NCBI RefSeq assembly: GCF_001984215.1
Contig: NZ_CP019420.1
Coordinates: forward strand, 1,612,001-1,676,000
Direction of reading: 5' to 3'
From: Mycobacterium sp. MS1601
GTDB taxonomy: Bacteria; Actinomycetota; Actinomycetes; Mycobacteriales; Mycobacteriaceae
Length of the DNA stretch: 64,000 nucleotides
The notes beneath the pieces are model-generated. The model saw only the letters and a program-made list of their open reading frames with translations, was not told where the DNA came from and searched no databases. Positions 8,228 through 17,460 of the stretch are shown piece after piece. Position numbers and translations under genes: made by a program. The number at the start of each line of letters is the position of its first letter. Positions within the stretch are counted from its first letter, which is position 1.

Positions 8228-9051
8228 CGCGACACCTGTCCTCCGACCTGGACCGCGGTCAGCGCGCCGGCCAGGAGCTTGCCCGCGCCGCTGATCCGCG
8301 GCTCGTGGCCCAGAGCTGCGAGGATCTCGGATGCGGTCGCTGTCGCCGCGGTGATCACCGGGACACCCAGTTCGTCTTCGGCGGCCTGCACCGCAGGCAG
8401 TGACGGCATCTGAACGCAGGCCGACAGCACCACCGCGTCCACGCCGTCACGCAACAGATCGCGCGCAATGGCGGGCAGTCCGCTCGGGTCGAGCCGGCCG
8501 ACTGCCAGGTTGTCCGATACCTCCAGGCTCACAGCGTCCACGACCTCGATGCCGGTCGCGGCGATGTAGTCACGCACCATCTGGGTGAGCGGCTTCATGT
8601 AGGGCGTCACCATCGCGATCCTGCCGAATCCGTGCGCGTGCAAGGTGCGCACCAGCGCACCTGCGCTGCTCGTCACCGCCGCGGGGTGCCCGGTGGCCGC
8701 GGCTGCGCGTTCGATCACCGATTCGGACTCGACGTGCGCCGACGGCCCCTGTGCCATCACCGCAACCAGACAGGCGTAGGCGATCACGTCAACGTCGGCA
8801 TCTGCGACCGCGGCCGCGCAGTCGGCGGCCTTTCCGACCATGGCCAACAGTTCTTCGCGGTTGACGTTTTTCATGCCGGCGCGTGCCGAATGGAACGTGT
8901 AGCGGTGCCCGGTTGCCGCGGTCTGCCGCGCGAACAGCTCCGGCAGTTCGGTTTCCATCGTCGTGTTGGAGCTGGGCACGATCAGGCCGATCCGCGAAAG
9001 TCCAGCTGGTTTGGGGGAATCGCAGCTGATTCCCGTCGTGACGTCGTTCAT
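8224..9051 (-). CDS. Asp/Glu racemase superfamily, probable maleate cis-trans isomerase
   Basis: 275 residues. 'IGLIVPSSNTTMETELPELF' is typical of the maleate isomerase / arylmalonate decarboxylase branch. Both catalytic cysteines of a two-cysteine isomerase are present: Cys94 in 'AYACLVAVMAQG' and Cys212 in 'LSACVQMPS'. A decarboxylase would lack one. The likely reaction is maleate to fumarate in the cytoplasm, feeding the TCA cycle. The ATG at 9051 has a good GAGGGAG site. The gene heads an operon with the carrier downstream. Two operator-like repeats at 9096-9135 and an upstream IclR gene suggest substrate-dependent control. An arylmalonate or hydantoin-type racemase is the alternative. 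Confidence 0.7.
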   Translation of the reverse strand: MNDVTTGISCDSPKPAGLSRIGLIVPSSNTTMETELPELFARQTAATGHRYTFHSARAGMKNVNREELLAMVGKAADCAAAVADADVDVIAYACLVAVMAQGPSAHVESESVIERAAAATGHPAAVTSSAGALVRTLHAHGFGRIAMVTPYMKPLTQMVRDYIAATGIEVVDAVSLEVSDNLAVGRLDPSGLPAIARDLLRDGVDAVVLSACVQMPSLPAVQAAEDELGVPVITAATATASEILAALGHEPRISGAGKLLAGALTAVQVGGQVSR

Positions 9052-9095
9052 GTTCTCCCTCGTAGTGCCGATTCAGCGGCACCGGTCGCATAAAT

Positions 9096-9135
9096 TGGGT
9101 TTAGAACCCACAAAGTGGGATGGGATCGGAACCCA
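9096..9135. promoter_or_regulatory. paired operator-like palindromes upstream of the isomerase operon
   Basis: A perfect palindrome TGGGTT-TAG-AACCCA (9096-9110) and an imperfect copy TGGGAT-CGG-AACCCA (9121-9135) lie 25 bp apart centre to centre. They sit 45-84 bp upstream of the isomerase start. IclR-type proteins often bind such short palindromes in pairs, and the neighbouring gene encodes an IclR protein. The rest of the 9052-9253 gap shows nothing else. Confidence 0.55.
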
Positions 9136-9253
9136 TGATGCGGGCTGACGCGGGGAGAGTCAACTGGATCACGTCAAGAGGAAGAGGTGTCGACGCGCAC
9201 AAACCTGCGCGGACGCCAGACCGCGCTACAAAAACGCTGGTGGAGACCGGTGA

Positions 9254-10024
9254 CTACAACTCGTGGCCGAGGGCGGCACTAGCCGTACGGGCGGCCTCCA
9301 TCACCAGAGGCGCCAACCGAGGCACATCGTCTTCGGTGACCCGCTGAGTCGGAAACCCGAGGCCCAAAGCTCCGGCCAGCCGACCCTGATGGTCGAACAC
9401 CGGGGCGCTGATGGACCCCACACCCTCGTGCCTCTCTCCGAACGCTGCGCAGAAACCCTGTTCCCGGGTGCGCGCCACCTGTGCGTCGATCTCGGCGAAG
9501 GACCCTGGCGTGTACTCGGTGAACTTCACCAAATCGGAGTTCTCCAGCGCAGTCGGCGCGGCCGGGTCGAACGCAAGGAACACCTTGCCGGGCGCACCGG
9601 CATGCAGTGGCATCACCTGACCCACGATGAACGGCCGGATCACCACGTGGCGCGTCTCGGCGACCGCGACGATGGTTCGGAATGCCCCGTCGCGCACATA
9701 GAAGCACGCCGTCTCACCGGTCAGATCGCGCAACTCCTGGAGCACCGGCTTGACCAACCGCACGACATCCAAGCCGACGGTGCCCGCAGCGGCCCACCGC
9801 ACCAGCCCCAGACCGACGCGGTAGTGGTCGCCATCCCGATCGAGGAACCCTTCGCGCACCATGTTCTGCACCAGCCGCTGGCACGTGCTCGACGGCAGGC
9901 CGGTCATACGGGTGATCTCCTGCAGGGTGGGCTCGGGGGCATCTATCGAGAAACAATTCAGGATGTCTGCGACTTTGCGCAGCACCAGCGTCGGAGCGGC
10001 CTTACCGGCGTCGTCCACCGTCAC
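9254..10024 (-). CDS. IclR-family transcriptional regulator
   Basis: 256 residues from a GTG start at 10024. The N-terminal winged helix ('LQEITRMTGLPSSTCQRLVQ') and the C-terminal effector domain ('PLHAGAPGKVFLAFDP', 'GFCAAFGERHEGVGSISAPV') are complete. IclR proteins control aromatic and small-acid catabolism. It lies directly upstream of the isomerase-carrier operon on the same strand, separated by about 200 bp that hold paired palindromes, so local control is likely. A 9-bp inverted repeat precedes its own start. Confidence 0.9.
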   Translation of the reverse strand: MTVDDAGKAAPTLVLRKVADILNCFSIDAPEPTLQEITRMTGLPSSTCQRLVQNMVREGFLDRDGDHYRVGLGLVRWAAAGTVGLDVVRLVKPVLQELRDLTGETACFYVRDGAFRTIVAVAETRHVVIRPFIVGQVMPLHAGAPGKVFLAFDPAAPTALENSDLVKFTEYTPGSFAEIDAQVARTREQGFCAAFGERHEGVGSISAPVFDHQGRLAGALGLGFPTQRVTEDDVPRLAPLVMEAARTASAALGHEL

Positions 10025-10041
10025 CCTGCCCTCGCCCCCGA

Positions 10042-10079
10042 ATAATCACCACACCAGCTGTCGAAACCTTGGTGATTAT
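10042..10079. promoter_or_regulatory. 9-bp inverted repeat upstream of iclR
   Basis: ATAATCACC (10042-10050) and GGTGATTAT (10071-10079) are perfect inverted arms with a 20-nt spacer, in the 79-bp gap between the LuxR stop and the IclR start. The loop is long for a terminator, so an autoregulatory operator is more likely. The sequence differs from the 9096-9135 palindromes. Confidence 0.4.
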
Positions 10080-10103
10080 AGGGAAGTGGCGACCGCCGCC
10101 GGA

Positions 10104-11120
10104 TCAGACCGCGATGGACTCGCCGGATCTGAAGCCCCGGAGCACATCTGCCGACAGCAATCCGTGGGAGACGGCGCTGGACGTGCACGAAGCCCGGTTG
10201 GCCGCACCGAGTTTCACCGATGCGCTCTCCAGGTGATGCCCGGCGGTACGGGCACTGATGAACAGGTGGGCGGCAATCTGCGGGTTGGTCAGCCCACATA
10301 CCGCCAAGGTGAGCGCGTCCAGTTCCCGCGGCGTGATGCCCATCGGCAGCGCGGCTCGCGTCACCAACAACACCGCCCCCAGACTGTCATCACGGAAGCG
10401 CTTGGAGGTGCCGATACGGCGGATGTGCAGCCAGGACGTGCCGTCATGATGGCGCAGCACCTCCGGCTTGACGGCCGGCCCCGCCGCCAGGAAGGCGACA
10501 GCCAACTCACTGACCAGCAGCGGGTCCAGCGGCGAGTCGAAGGAGTCGCCACCCCGCAGCAAGTGTGTCCGCCCGAAATCGTCCACGGCCCAGGCCTGGG
10601 CATCCGGCGCCACCAGCTCGGCGACCATCCGCGGGCGCAACGAGAAGTCCAGCTGCTCGGCCATCTGCACACGCAGCGCGTTGATCTCGGCCACATCGTC
10701 ATCGCTGGGATATCGCGGGTCGTCACAGTTGACGTGGATGGTGCCCACATAGGTGCCGTCGGTGGTGACCAGGCGGGCGGACAGGCCTTCGTCGAACCCG
10801 GCCGGGCGGAACACGTTGTTGACCGAGTAGCCCTGGCGGTAGTCCGGGAAGTCGCGCCAGCGCAACGCACCCAGCCCTCGCACCCGCATTGTCTCGAAAA
10901 GGGGGTCGTTCTCCACGAACCAGCTGTTGAAGTGGTCCATCACGGGTTCGGGATAGTCGTGGTTGGCAACGCCGACGTGCCGGCGCTGAATCGGATCCCA
11001 CAGGCAGATGGCCGAGGCCGACGATTGGGCACGGGCAGCCAGCGCCCCCAGCAGATCATGGGCACGGGTCTCGATGCTGCTGGAGCTGCCCAGCACTTCA
11101 CCGTAGATCCCAGCCACCAC
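10104..11120 (-). CDS. LuxR-type regulator divergent from the urea operon
   Basis: 338 residues. A C-terminal LuxR helix-turn-helix is seen at about residues 270-325 ('ITPRELDALTLAVCGLTNPQ', 'IAAHLFISARTAGHHLESA'). The N-terminal 200 residues look like a GAF/PAS-type sensor ('ASAICLWDPIQRRHVGVANH') but no ligand is obvious. No receiver domain is present. It is divergent from urtA with a 123-bp shared promoter region, so it is the best local candidate for sensing the urea-like substrate. The GTG at 11120 is the assumed start. Confidence 0.75.
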   Translation of the reverse strand: MVAGIYGEVLGSSSSIETRAHDLLGALAARAQSSASAICLWDPIQRRHVGVANHDYPEPVMDHFNSWFVENDPLFETMRVRGLGALRWRDFPDYRQGYSVNNVFRPAGFDEGLSARLVTTDGTYVGTIHVNCDDPRYPSDDDVAEINALRVQMAEQLDFSLRPRMVAELVAPDAQAWAVDDFGRTHLLRGGDSFDSPLDPLLVSELAVAFLAAGPAVKPEVLRHHDGTSWLHIRRIGTSKRFRDDSLGAVLLVTRAALPMGITPRELDALTLAVCGLTNPQIAAHLFISARTAGHHLESASVKLGAANRASCTSSAVSHGLLSADVLRGFRSGESIAV

Positions 11121-11139
11121 GCCATCATCAGCAGCCGGT

Positions 11140-11155
11140 GTTTCCGGTATGTTTC
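11140..11155. promoter_or_regulatory. GlnR-like half-site pair upstream of urtA
   Basis: On the minus strand GAAAC-N6-GAAAC (plus: GTTTC 11140-11144 and 11151-11155), an 11-bp pitch as in actinobacterial GlnR boxes. Another GAAAC lies at 11173-11177. This is 75-90 bp upstream of the urtA -10 box, a plausible activator position, and the window itself encodes GlnR. Confidence 0.4.
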
Positions 11156-11229
11156 ACGGCGACTGCGCGGGGGAAACGGTTGCCGGCAAATGGGAGATTC
11201 CTCCCATGGACCCTCCGGCCTGGCATTTC

Positions 11230-11235
11230 TACGCT
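11230..11235 (+). promoter_or_regulatory. -10 box of leaderless urtA promoter
   Basis: TACGCT, then 8 nt, then ATG 11244, with no Shine-Dalgarno sequence. The message probably starts at or next to the ATG. Confidence 0.6.
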
Positions 11236-11243
11236 CGTCACCC

Positions 11244-12482
11244 ATGAACAGGACATTCCGTGTCACCGCCGCCCTGCTGGCGACCACCACCGTGCTGGCC
11301 GCATGCGGTAGTCGCGCCAGCGATGAACCCGTAGCAGCTGCCGAAGGCTGCGTCGACACCTCCGGGCCCGAGGTCACCATCGGCGCCATCAACTCGCTGT
11401 CCGGCGGTCTCGCCGTCAGCGAGTCCGTCATCCACGACGCCATCGTGATGGCCGTCGACGAGATCAACGCAGACGGCGGGGTGCTGGGCAAGCAGCTGGA
11501 CCTGCTGTCCGAGGACGGCGCCTCCGACCCGACCGTGTTCGCCGAAAAAGCCAACAAGCTGGTCAACAGCGACTGTGCCGCAGCAGTTTTCGGCGGTTAC
11601 ACCTCTGCAAGCCGCAAGGCGATGCTGCCGGTGTTCGAGGACGCCAACGCGCTGCTGTACTACGGCCAGCAGTACGAGGGTCTGGAATCGTCGCCCAACA
11701 TCTACTACACGGGCGCCACCACCAACCAGCAGATCATCCCGTCGCTGGACTACCTCAAGGAACAGGGCGTCAAGTCGCTGTACCTGGTCGGCAGTGACTA
11801 CGTGTTCCCGCGCACCTCCAACGCCATCGTCAAGGCCTACGCAGCGGCCAATGGCATGGAGATCAAGGGTGAGGACTACGCGCCGCTGGACAGCACCAAC
11901 TTCGCCACCATCGTCAACAAGATCCGCACCGCCGACGCCGATGCCATCTTCAATGTCGTGGTCGGAGCATCCCTGACGTCGTTCTTCCGCGAGTACAACA
12001 GCGCGGGCCTGACCGCGGAGACCATGCCGGTGATGTCGATGTGCGTCGGCGAAGAGGAAGTCAAGAGCATCGGCGCCGACACCCTGGTGGGACAGCTGTC
12101 GTCGTGGAACTACTACGAGACCCTCGACACCCCGGCCAATCAGAAGTTCGTCGCCGACTTCAAGGCCAAGTACGGCCCCGACCGGGTGACCTCTGATCCC
12201 ATGGAGTCCGCCTACACCGCGGTGTACCTGTGGAAAGCCGCTGTGGAGAAGGCGGATTCGTTCAAGGTGGCCGACATCCAGGCAGCGTCCGGCGGCGTCA
12301 CCATCGACGCACCCGAAGGCTCGGTGACCATCGACGGCGAGAATCACCACGTCACCAAAACCGCTCGCATCGGCGTCGTCGCACCGAGCGGTTTGATCGA
12401 CCAGGTGTGGGAATCGCCCGAACCCATCACCCCGGATCCCTTCCTGAAGAGCTACCCCTGGGCCGAAGGAATCACCGGCTGA
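11244..12482 (+). CDS. urtA: UrtA-like urea/amide ABC substrate-binding lipoprotein
   Basis: 412 residues. A lipoprotein signal with lipobox LAAC ends near Cys20. The mature part is a type-1 periplasmic binding fold of the branched-chain amino acid/urea class: '[20 protein letters not shown]', '[18 protein letters not shown]', '[20 protein letters not shown]'. UrtA proteins deliver urea or short amides to UrtBCDE; none of those partners lies here, so the permease and ATPases must be elsewhere. The stop codon overlaps the ureAB start (TGATG), which ties the binding protein to the urease by translation coupling. The ligand is inferred from this context. Confidence 0.8.
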   Translation: MNRTFRVTAALLATTTVLAACGSRASDEPVAAAEGCVDTSGPEVTIGAINSLSGGLAVSESVIHDAIVMAVDEINADGGVLGKQLDLLSEDGASDPTVFAEKANKLVNSDCAAAVFGGYTSASRKAMLPVFEDANALLYYGQQYEGLESSPNIYYTGATTNQQIIPSLDYLKEQGVKSLYLVGSDYVFPRTSNAIVKAYAAANGMEIKGEDYAPLDSTNFATIVNKIRTADADAIFNVVVGASLTSFFREYNSAGLTAETMPVMSMCVGEEEVKSIGADTLVGQLSSWNYYETLDTPANQKFVADFKAKYGPDRVTSDPMESAYTAVYLWKAAVEKADSFKVADIQAASGGVTIDAPEGSVTIDGENHHVTKTARIGVVAPSGLIDQVWESPEPITPDPFLKSYPWAEGITG

Positions 12483-13171
12483 TGCACCTGACTCCCAAGG
12501 ACGAGGACCGCCTGTTGCTGTTCCTGGCCGCTGAACTGGCGCGCAAGCGCAGGGCGGCCGGGCTGGCACTCACCTACCCCGAAGCTCGGGCCCTGATCGC
12601 CGACGAGGTGGTGGAGGCCGCCCGCGCCGGCGCGTCGGTGGCCGACGCGGCCGCTCATGGCGCTCAGATCCTCACCGAAGACGACGTGCTTGCCGGTGTC
12701 GCCGTCTTGATGGGCTCGGTGCAGGTGGAGGCGTTCTTCGACGACGGACAGAAGCTGGTGACCGTACATGACGCCATCCGGCCTGGATCCGGTTCCGCGA
12801 CAGTACAACCCGGTGAGATTCTACCTGAAGAGGGTGAAATCGAGCTGAACGCCGGACGGCCCGGTGTCACGGTGACCGTGGTCAATACCGGCGACCGGCC
12901 GATCCAGGTGGGCTCTCATTTCCACTTCTTCGAGGCCAACCGCGCGCTGCGGTTCGACAGAGCCCTTGCCTTCGGCAAGCGTCTGGACATCCCGTCCGGC
13001 ACTGCGGTGCGGTTCGAATCGGGTGAGACACAGGAGGTGTTGTTGACGACATACGGAGGTGAGCGGGTGGTCATCGGGCAGAACTGCATGACCAACGGAT
13101 CCACCACCGGCTCCCCCGAGCCTCATCTGACCGCGCTCCTGCAGGCGGGCTACCTGAACCAGGAGAGTTAG
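12482..13171 (+). CDS. ureAB: urease gamma-beta fusion subunit
   Basis: 229 residues. Residues 1-100 are the gamma subunit ('[20 protein letters not shown]', '[14 protein letters not shown]') and residues about 110-215 the beta subunit ('[16 protein letters not shown]', '[18 protein letters not shown]', '[19 protein letters not shown]'). Most bacteria encode these as two genes; fusions are known in Helicobacter and some actinobacteria. It forms the urease trimer with UreC. The ATG overlaps the urtA stop, and the next gene begins immediately after the stop. Confidence 0.9.
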   Translation: MHLTPKDEDRLLLFLAAELARKRRAAGLALTYPEARALIADEVVEAARAGASVADAAAHGAQILTEDDVLAGVAVLMGSVQVEAFFDDGQKLVTVHDAIRPGSGSATVQPGEILPEEGEIELNAGRPGVTVTVVNTGDRPIQVGSHFHFFEANRALRFDRALAFGKRLDIPSGTAVRFESGETQEVLLTTYGGERVVIGQNCMTNGSTTGSPEPHLTALLQAGYLNQES

Positions 13172-14887
13172 ATGGCATACCGCATCAGCCGAGCCCGTTA
13201 CGCCGAACTGTTCGGCCCCACCACCGGTGACCGGGTGCGCCTGGCCGACACCGAACTGCTGGCCCGCGTCGAGCACGATCACACCGTCTACGGCGACGAG
13301 GCCGTGTTCGGCGGCGGCAAGACCATGCGTGAGGGCATGGCTGTGCACGGTGACATCACCAACGCCGAGGGAGCGCTGGACTTCGTCATCACCAACGTCC
13401 TGATCATCGACGCGGTGCTGGGAATCCGAAAGGCCGACATCGGTATTCGTGACGGAAAGATCGCCGGAGTCGGCAAGGCCGGAAACCCGCGCACCATGGA
13501 CGGTGTGGATCCCGGAATGGTGATCGGCGCGGGCACCGACATCCGGGCCGGTGAAGGGATGATCGCCACCGCGGGCGCCATCGACGTGCACGTGCATTTC
13601 GACAGCGCCGGCCTGGTCGAAGAGGCCATCTCCAGTGGCGTCACCACCATGATCGGCGGCGGCCTCGGCCCCGTGACGGTGGGGATCACCTCCTCGGGTC
13701 CCAACAATCTGGCGCGGATGCTCACTGCGGCAGAGGCATTCCCGATGAACTTCGGGTTCATCGCCAACGGCAGTTCGTCGAGCACCGCACCGCTGATCGA
13801 GCAGGGGCTGGCCGGCGCCATCGGCTACAAGATCCACGAGGACTGGGGCGCCACCCCTGCTGCCATCAAAGCGTCCCTGGATGCCGGCGACGAGCTGGAT
13901 CTGCAGGTGCAGATCCACACGGATACGTTGAACGAATCCGGATTCTTCGAAGACACCATGCGAGCCATCGGCGGCCGCGCCATCCACACCTATCACGCCG
14001 AAGGCGCCGGCGGCGGGCACGCCCCCGACATCATGCGGGTGGTCGGTGAATCGTATTGCCTTCCGTCATCGACGAATCCGACGAACCCCTACACGTTGAA
14101 CACCTTCGACGAGCACCTCGACATGGTGATGGTGTGCCACCACCTCAACCCGAGGATCCCCGAGGATGTCGCCTTCGCCGAGTCCCGGATCCGGCGTGAG
14201 ACCATCGCCGCCGAAGATGTGCTGCATGATCTGGGGGCCATCTCTGCGATGGGGTCGGACTCCCAGGGCATGGGTCGAATCGGTGAGACAATCGCCAGGA
14301 CATGGCAATTGGCTTCCCATATGCGCGCCACCCGCGGTGCACTACCGGCTGACGACGGCACCGGATCCGACAATGCCCGCATTCTGCGTTATGTCGCCAA
14401 GTTGACCATCAACCCGGCCAAGTTGTTCGGGATCGATCATGTGGTGGGCTCACTGGAACCCGGCAAGCTCGCCGATATCGTGCTGTGGGAACCGAAGTTC
14501 TTCGGCATCCGGCCTGAGGTGGTGTTCAAGGGCGGGTTCCCGGCGTGGTCGGTGATGGGTGAAGCCAACGCTTCGCTGATGACGTGCGAGCCGTTGAAGT
14601 ACCGGCCGCAGTGGGCCGCGTTCGGCAAGACACCCGCGGATGTGTCGGTGAACTTCGTGGCCGCAGCAGCCGAATCGTCGGATCTGGCTGCCCGGCTGGG
14701 TCTGGCTACCCCTCTGGTGGGGTGTCACGGTTCGCGGTCACTGACCAAAGCCGATCTGCTGCACAACGATTACCTGCCGGCCATCACCATCGACCCCGAC
14801 ACCTATCGCGTGGAGGTCGACGGCCAGGTGTGCGACAGCGTGCCCATGCAGTCGGTGCCGCTGGGCCGGCGCTACTCGATCAAGTAG
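13172..14887 (+). CDS. ureC: urease alpha subunit, divergent active-site loop
   Basis: 571 residues, the normal length. The dinickel ligands are intact: His140 and His142 in 'IDVHVHF', Lys220 (carbamylated) in 'GYKIHEDWG', His249, His275 and Asp363 in 'GSDSQGMGR'. Catalytic His222, flap Cys322-His323 and Arg339 are also kept. The loop after the second histidine lacks the usual ICPQQ (here DSAGL). The segment that is normally GTGPAAGT...TCTPGP is replaced by a shorter [14 protein letters not shown], and the alanine of 'SQAMGR' is glycine. These positions face the substrate pocket. The product is therefore a nickel urease-family hydrolase; urea is the default substrate but a related amide is possible. 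Confidence 0.9.
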   Translation: MAYRISRARYAELFGPTTGDRVRLADTELLARVEHDHTVYGDEAVFGGGKTMREGMAVHGDITNAEGALDFVITNVLIIDAVLGIRKADIGIRDGKIAGVGKAGNPRTMDGVDPGMVIGAGTDIRAGEGMIATAGAIDVHVHFDSAGLVEEAISSGVTTMIGGGLGPVTVGITSSGPNNLARMLTAAEAFPMNFGFIANGSSSSTAPLIEQGLAGAIGYKIHEDWGATPAAIKASLDAGDELDLQVQIHTDTLNESGFFEDTMRAIGGRAIHTYHAEGAGGGHAPDIMRVVGESYCLPSSTNPTNPYTLNTFDEHLDMVMVCHHLNPRIPEDVAFAESRIRRETIAAEDVLHDLGAISAMGSDSQGMGRIGETIARTWQLASHMRATRGALPADDGTGSDNARILRYVAKLTINPAKLFGIDHVVGSLEPGKLADIVLWEPKFFGIRPEVVFKGGFPAWSVMGEANASLMTCEPLKYRPQWAAFGKTPADVSVNFVAAAAESSDLAARLGLATPLVGCHGSRSLTKADLLHNDYLPAITIDPDTYRVEVDGQVCDSVPMQSVPLGRRYSIK

Positions 14888-14896
14888 GAGGTTCTG

Positions 14897-15517
14897 ATGT
14901 CCGACCCCGTGCGAATCGGAATCGGCGGTCCCGTCGGCTCCGGAAAGACACGCCTGGTGGAGTCGCTGGTTCCGGAGCTGTTCGCAGCCGGGTTCAGCGT
15001 TGCGGTGATCACCAACGACCTGGTGACCGACGAGGACGCCCAGCGGGTGCGGCGCAGTGGCGTCATCGACCCGGCGCGGGTTCTGGCCGTCGAGACCGGA
15101 GCGTGCCCGCACACCGCGATCCGGGAGGATCCGTCGGCCAACCTTGCCGCCATCGCCCGGTTGTCGGCCACGTTCGACGATCTCGACGTGGTACTGGTGG
15201 AATCCGGTGGCGACAACCTCGCCGCGACCTTCACCTCCGATCTGGTGGACTACTGGATCTTCGTCATCGACACCGGAGCCGGTGACGACATCCCACGCAA
15301 GAACGGAATCGGCTTGCTGCAGGCAGATCTGTTGGTGGTCAACAAGATCGACCTGGCCCCTTACGTCGGTGCCGACCTCGAACGGATGCGGCACGACTGT
15401 GCGGCGGCGCGGCCGGTGAAACCGACGGTGTTCACCGACCTGCGCTCCGGCCAGGGGCTGTCCGACGTCATGACGCAGTTGGTGTCCGGTGCCATGCTGG
15501 AGCCGGTGTCGTCGTGA
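14897..15517 (+). CDS. ureG: urease accessory GTPase UreG
   Basis: 206 residues. P-loop 'GPVGSGKT' is near residue 10. The metal-binding CPH motif is in '[17 protein letters not shown]', and the SIMIBI GTPase motifs '[13 protein letters not shown]' and '[12 protein letters not shown]' follow. UreG supplies GTP-driven nickel transfer through UreE to the UreC active site. An AGGAGG ribosome site lies 5 nt before the ATG, 9 bp after ureC. Gene order C-G-D-E-F differs from the usual C-E-F-G-D, suggesting a separate urease lineage. Confidence 0.92.
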   Translation: MSDPVRIGIGGPVGSGKTRLVESLVPELFAAGFSVAVITNDLVTDEDAQRVRRSGVIDPARVLAVETGACPHTAIREDPSANLAAIARLSATFDDLDVVLVESGGDNLAATFTSDLVDYWIFVIDTGAGDDIPRKNGIGLLQADLLVVNKIDLAPYVGADLERMRHDCAAARPVKPTVFTDLRSGQGLSDVMTQLVSGAMLEPVSS

Positions 15518-16302
15518 TCCCGGCCGGCACGCTGGGGCTACGGGTAGCGGTCGACGGGTCCGGCCGCACCCGCGCTGCGTCGATGCAGCAGCGGTATCCG
15601 CAGCGGATGACGACGCCGCTGTACCACGACGAGGCATTTCCGGACGCCGCGATGGTGTGTGTGCAGAGTCCCAGCGGCGGAACATTCTCCGATGACGACC
15701 TGCGGACAGACGTCCATGCCGAGCCCGGTTCCCATCTGCGGCTGACCACCCAGGCCGCCACCCAGGTGTTCGCCGGCCGCGGCACCGGCTCCCGCCACCG
15801 ACTCAGCTTCTGTGTTGCTGGTGCTGCCACGCTGGAGTATCTCCCCAAAACTGTCATCCCGCACAGGGATTCGTCATTCACCCAGGTGATGGACATCGAG
15901 GTGGATTCCGCCGGACGCTACCTCGGATGGGAAGCTCTGGCGGCGGGCCGGATCGGTCATGGCGAGCGATACCGCTACCGCAGCTACCGCAGCGCCGTCA
16001 GGGTCTCGGTCGACGGCCGCACAGTGGCCCGCGACCTGGTGCTGCTCGAGCCGCCCTCCGCCGCCCGACTGGTCGACGCCGACTATCTCGCGACGCTGAT
16101 GGTGGTCGCGCCCTCCTTCTCCTCCGGCACACTGTTGTCGGTCGTGCGGTCGGTGCTTTCCGAATCCCCGGTGCGGGGTGGTGCCAGCGAGCTGCCGTCA
16201 TCGGTGGGAATTCTCGTTCGTTTGACCACCGATCATGCGCCGGATCTGCACCGCACTCAGCAGGCCCTGCTCGACGCCATCCGAGGGAAGGTTCTCTTGT
16301 GA
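15514..16302 (+). CDS. ureD: urease accessory protein UreD/UreH
   Basis: 262 residues from a GTG that overlaps the ureG stop (GTGA). It is weakly conserved but recognisable: '[18 protein letters not shown]', '[20 protein letters not shown]', '[18 protein letters not shown]' and '[20 protein letters not shown]' are UreD landmarks. UreD binds the urease apoprotein and, with UreF and UreG, forms the tunnel for nickel delivery. The operon position supports the call. Confidence 0.85.
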   Translation: MIPAGTLGLRVAVDGSGRTRAASMQQRYPQRMTTPLYHDEAFPDAAMVCVQSPSGGTFSDDDLRTDVHAEPGSHLRLTTQAATQVFAGRGTGSRHRLSFCVAGAATLEYLPKTVIPHRDSSFTQVMDIEVDSAGRYLGWEALAAGRIGHGERYRYRSYRSAVRVSVDGRTVARDLVLLEPPSAARLVDADYLATLMVVAPSFSSGTLLSVVRSVLSESPVRGGASELPSSVGILVRLTTDHAPDLHRTQQALLDAIRGKVLL

Positions 16303-16781
16303 ACGCCGACGCCATCCTGGGTTACATCACCGACCCCGCTTTCGCCTCCCGTCGTGTGCATCATGTGGACATCGGGTGGGGTGATGCCGTCAAGCCTCGG
16401 CAGCTGGTGACTGCCGATACCGGTGTGCGGGTGCGGATCCTGATGCCGCGCGGCACGTTTCTGCACGACGGCGCGGTGATCGCCGACGACGGCGAGCAGG
16501 TGGTGGTGGTGCGTCGGCCCGCTGAGCCCGCTGTGGTGGCACGGTTCGACCAGAACGATCCGCGTGCCATGCTTTTGTTGGGGTATGTGCTGGGCAATCA
16601 GCATGCGCCCGTCGACATCTCTGCCGACTCGGTGGCAGCACCGCTGTTCACCAGCGCCCACGCGGCCGAGCATCTGCTGGCCGACCTGGGTGTGGTGGGC
16701 AAGGTCGCCGACGTGCCCCTGGCTGCCGACGGGTGGTCTCGAACCTCCGCCTCCCACGCCCATTCTCATTCCCATGACTGA
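16299..16781 (+). CDS. ureE: urease nickel metallochaperone UreE
   Basis: 160 residues from GTG 16299, overlapping the ureD stop by 4 bp. Recognised by 'RMLLLGYVLGNQHAP'-type core (here 'DPRAMLLLGYVLGNQHAP') and a histidine-rich C-terminus 'SHAHSHSHD' that can hold Ni2+. A longer in-frame extension to 15927 lies inside ureD and is rejected. UreE carries nickel to UreG. The tail overlaps the ureF start by 8 bp. Confidence 0.85.
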   Translation: MNADAILGYITDPAFASRRVHHVDIGWGDAVKPRQLVTADTGVRVRILMPRGTFLHDGAVIADDGEQVVVVRRPAEPAVVARFDQNDPRAMLLLGYVLGNQHAPVDISADSVAAPLFTSAHAAEHLLADLGVVGKVADVPLAADGWSRTSASHAHSHSHD

Positions 16782-17460
16782 CAACCCCGCCGCTCTGGCG
16801 CTCTGGATGCAGTTGCACGACAGCGCCTTTCCCGCCGGCCGAATGGTGCACAGCAACGGGTTCGAAGAGTGGCTGGCGTTGCATCCCTGCGCGCGCGGTG
16901 CGGAGATCGAAGTGTGCGCACTGGACTACCTGACGTTCGCGGTGGCCACGCTGGATGCGACGGTGACGGCGGCGGCCTGGCGTGCGACACCCTCCATGGT
17001 GACGCTGTGTGAGCTGGACACCGTGCTCACGTCCTACAAGTTGACGGGCAACGCGCGGTCCGCCTCTCAGACGGCGGGCCGTCAATTGGCGGTGACCGCG
17101 CAGCAGGTCGGACTGTGCTCCTCAGACGGATATCTCACGGCGGTGATTGCCGGGTCCACTCCCGGAAACCTCGCGGTGGTGGAGGGTGCCGTTCAGGCCG
17201 CGATCGGCGTCAGCGTGCACACCGCGGTCCTGGGTTCGTTGCGGTCCGCACTGGCCGCAGTGCTGAGCGCCGCCGTCCGGTTGGGACGTCTTGGCCCGCT
17301 GGAAGCGCAACGGATCCAGGTCCGCAGTGTCGAAGGTGTCGTCGCACTGGCGGACGCCGCCTGCTCGCGTCCGCTCGAAGAGATGGCGAGCACCACCATG
17401 CAACTCGAGATCGCCGGTATGCGACACGAGAATCGATCACAGCGGCTGTTCGCCAGCTGA
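16774..17460 (+). CDS. ureF: urease accessory protein UreF
   Basis: 228 residues from ATG 16774. Typical start 'LWMQLHDSAFPAGRMVHSNG' matches UreF 'QLxDSxFPxGxFxHSxG'. The rest is the all-alpha UreF fold. It gates GTP hydrolysis by UreG in the activation complex. It is the last gene of the operon, and its final 24 bp overlap the convergent HNH gene, with no room for an independent terminator. Confidence 0.9.
   Translation: MTDNPAALALWMQLHDSAFPAGRMVHSNGFEEWLALHPCARGAEIEVCALDYLTFAVATLDATVTAAAWRATPSMVTLCELDTVLTSYKLTGNARSASQTAGRQLAVTAQQVGLCSSDGYLTAVIAGSTPGNLAVVEGAVQAAIGVSVHTAVLGSLRSALAAVLSAAVRLGRLGPLEAQRIQVRSVEGVVALADAACSRPLEEMASTTMQLEIAGMRHENRSQRLFAS

Noticed and set aside
11238..12569. 443-codon minus-strand frame antisense to urtA
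   Set aside because: No domain; urtA on the plus strand has a lipobox, a promoter and coupling to ureAB.
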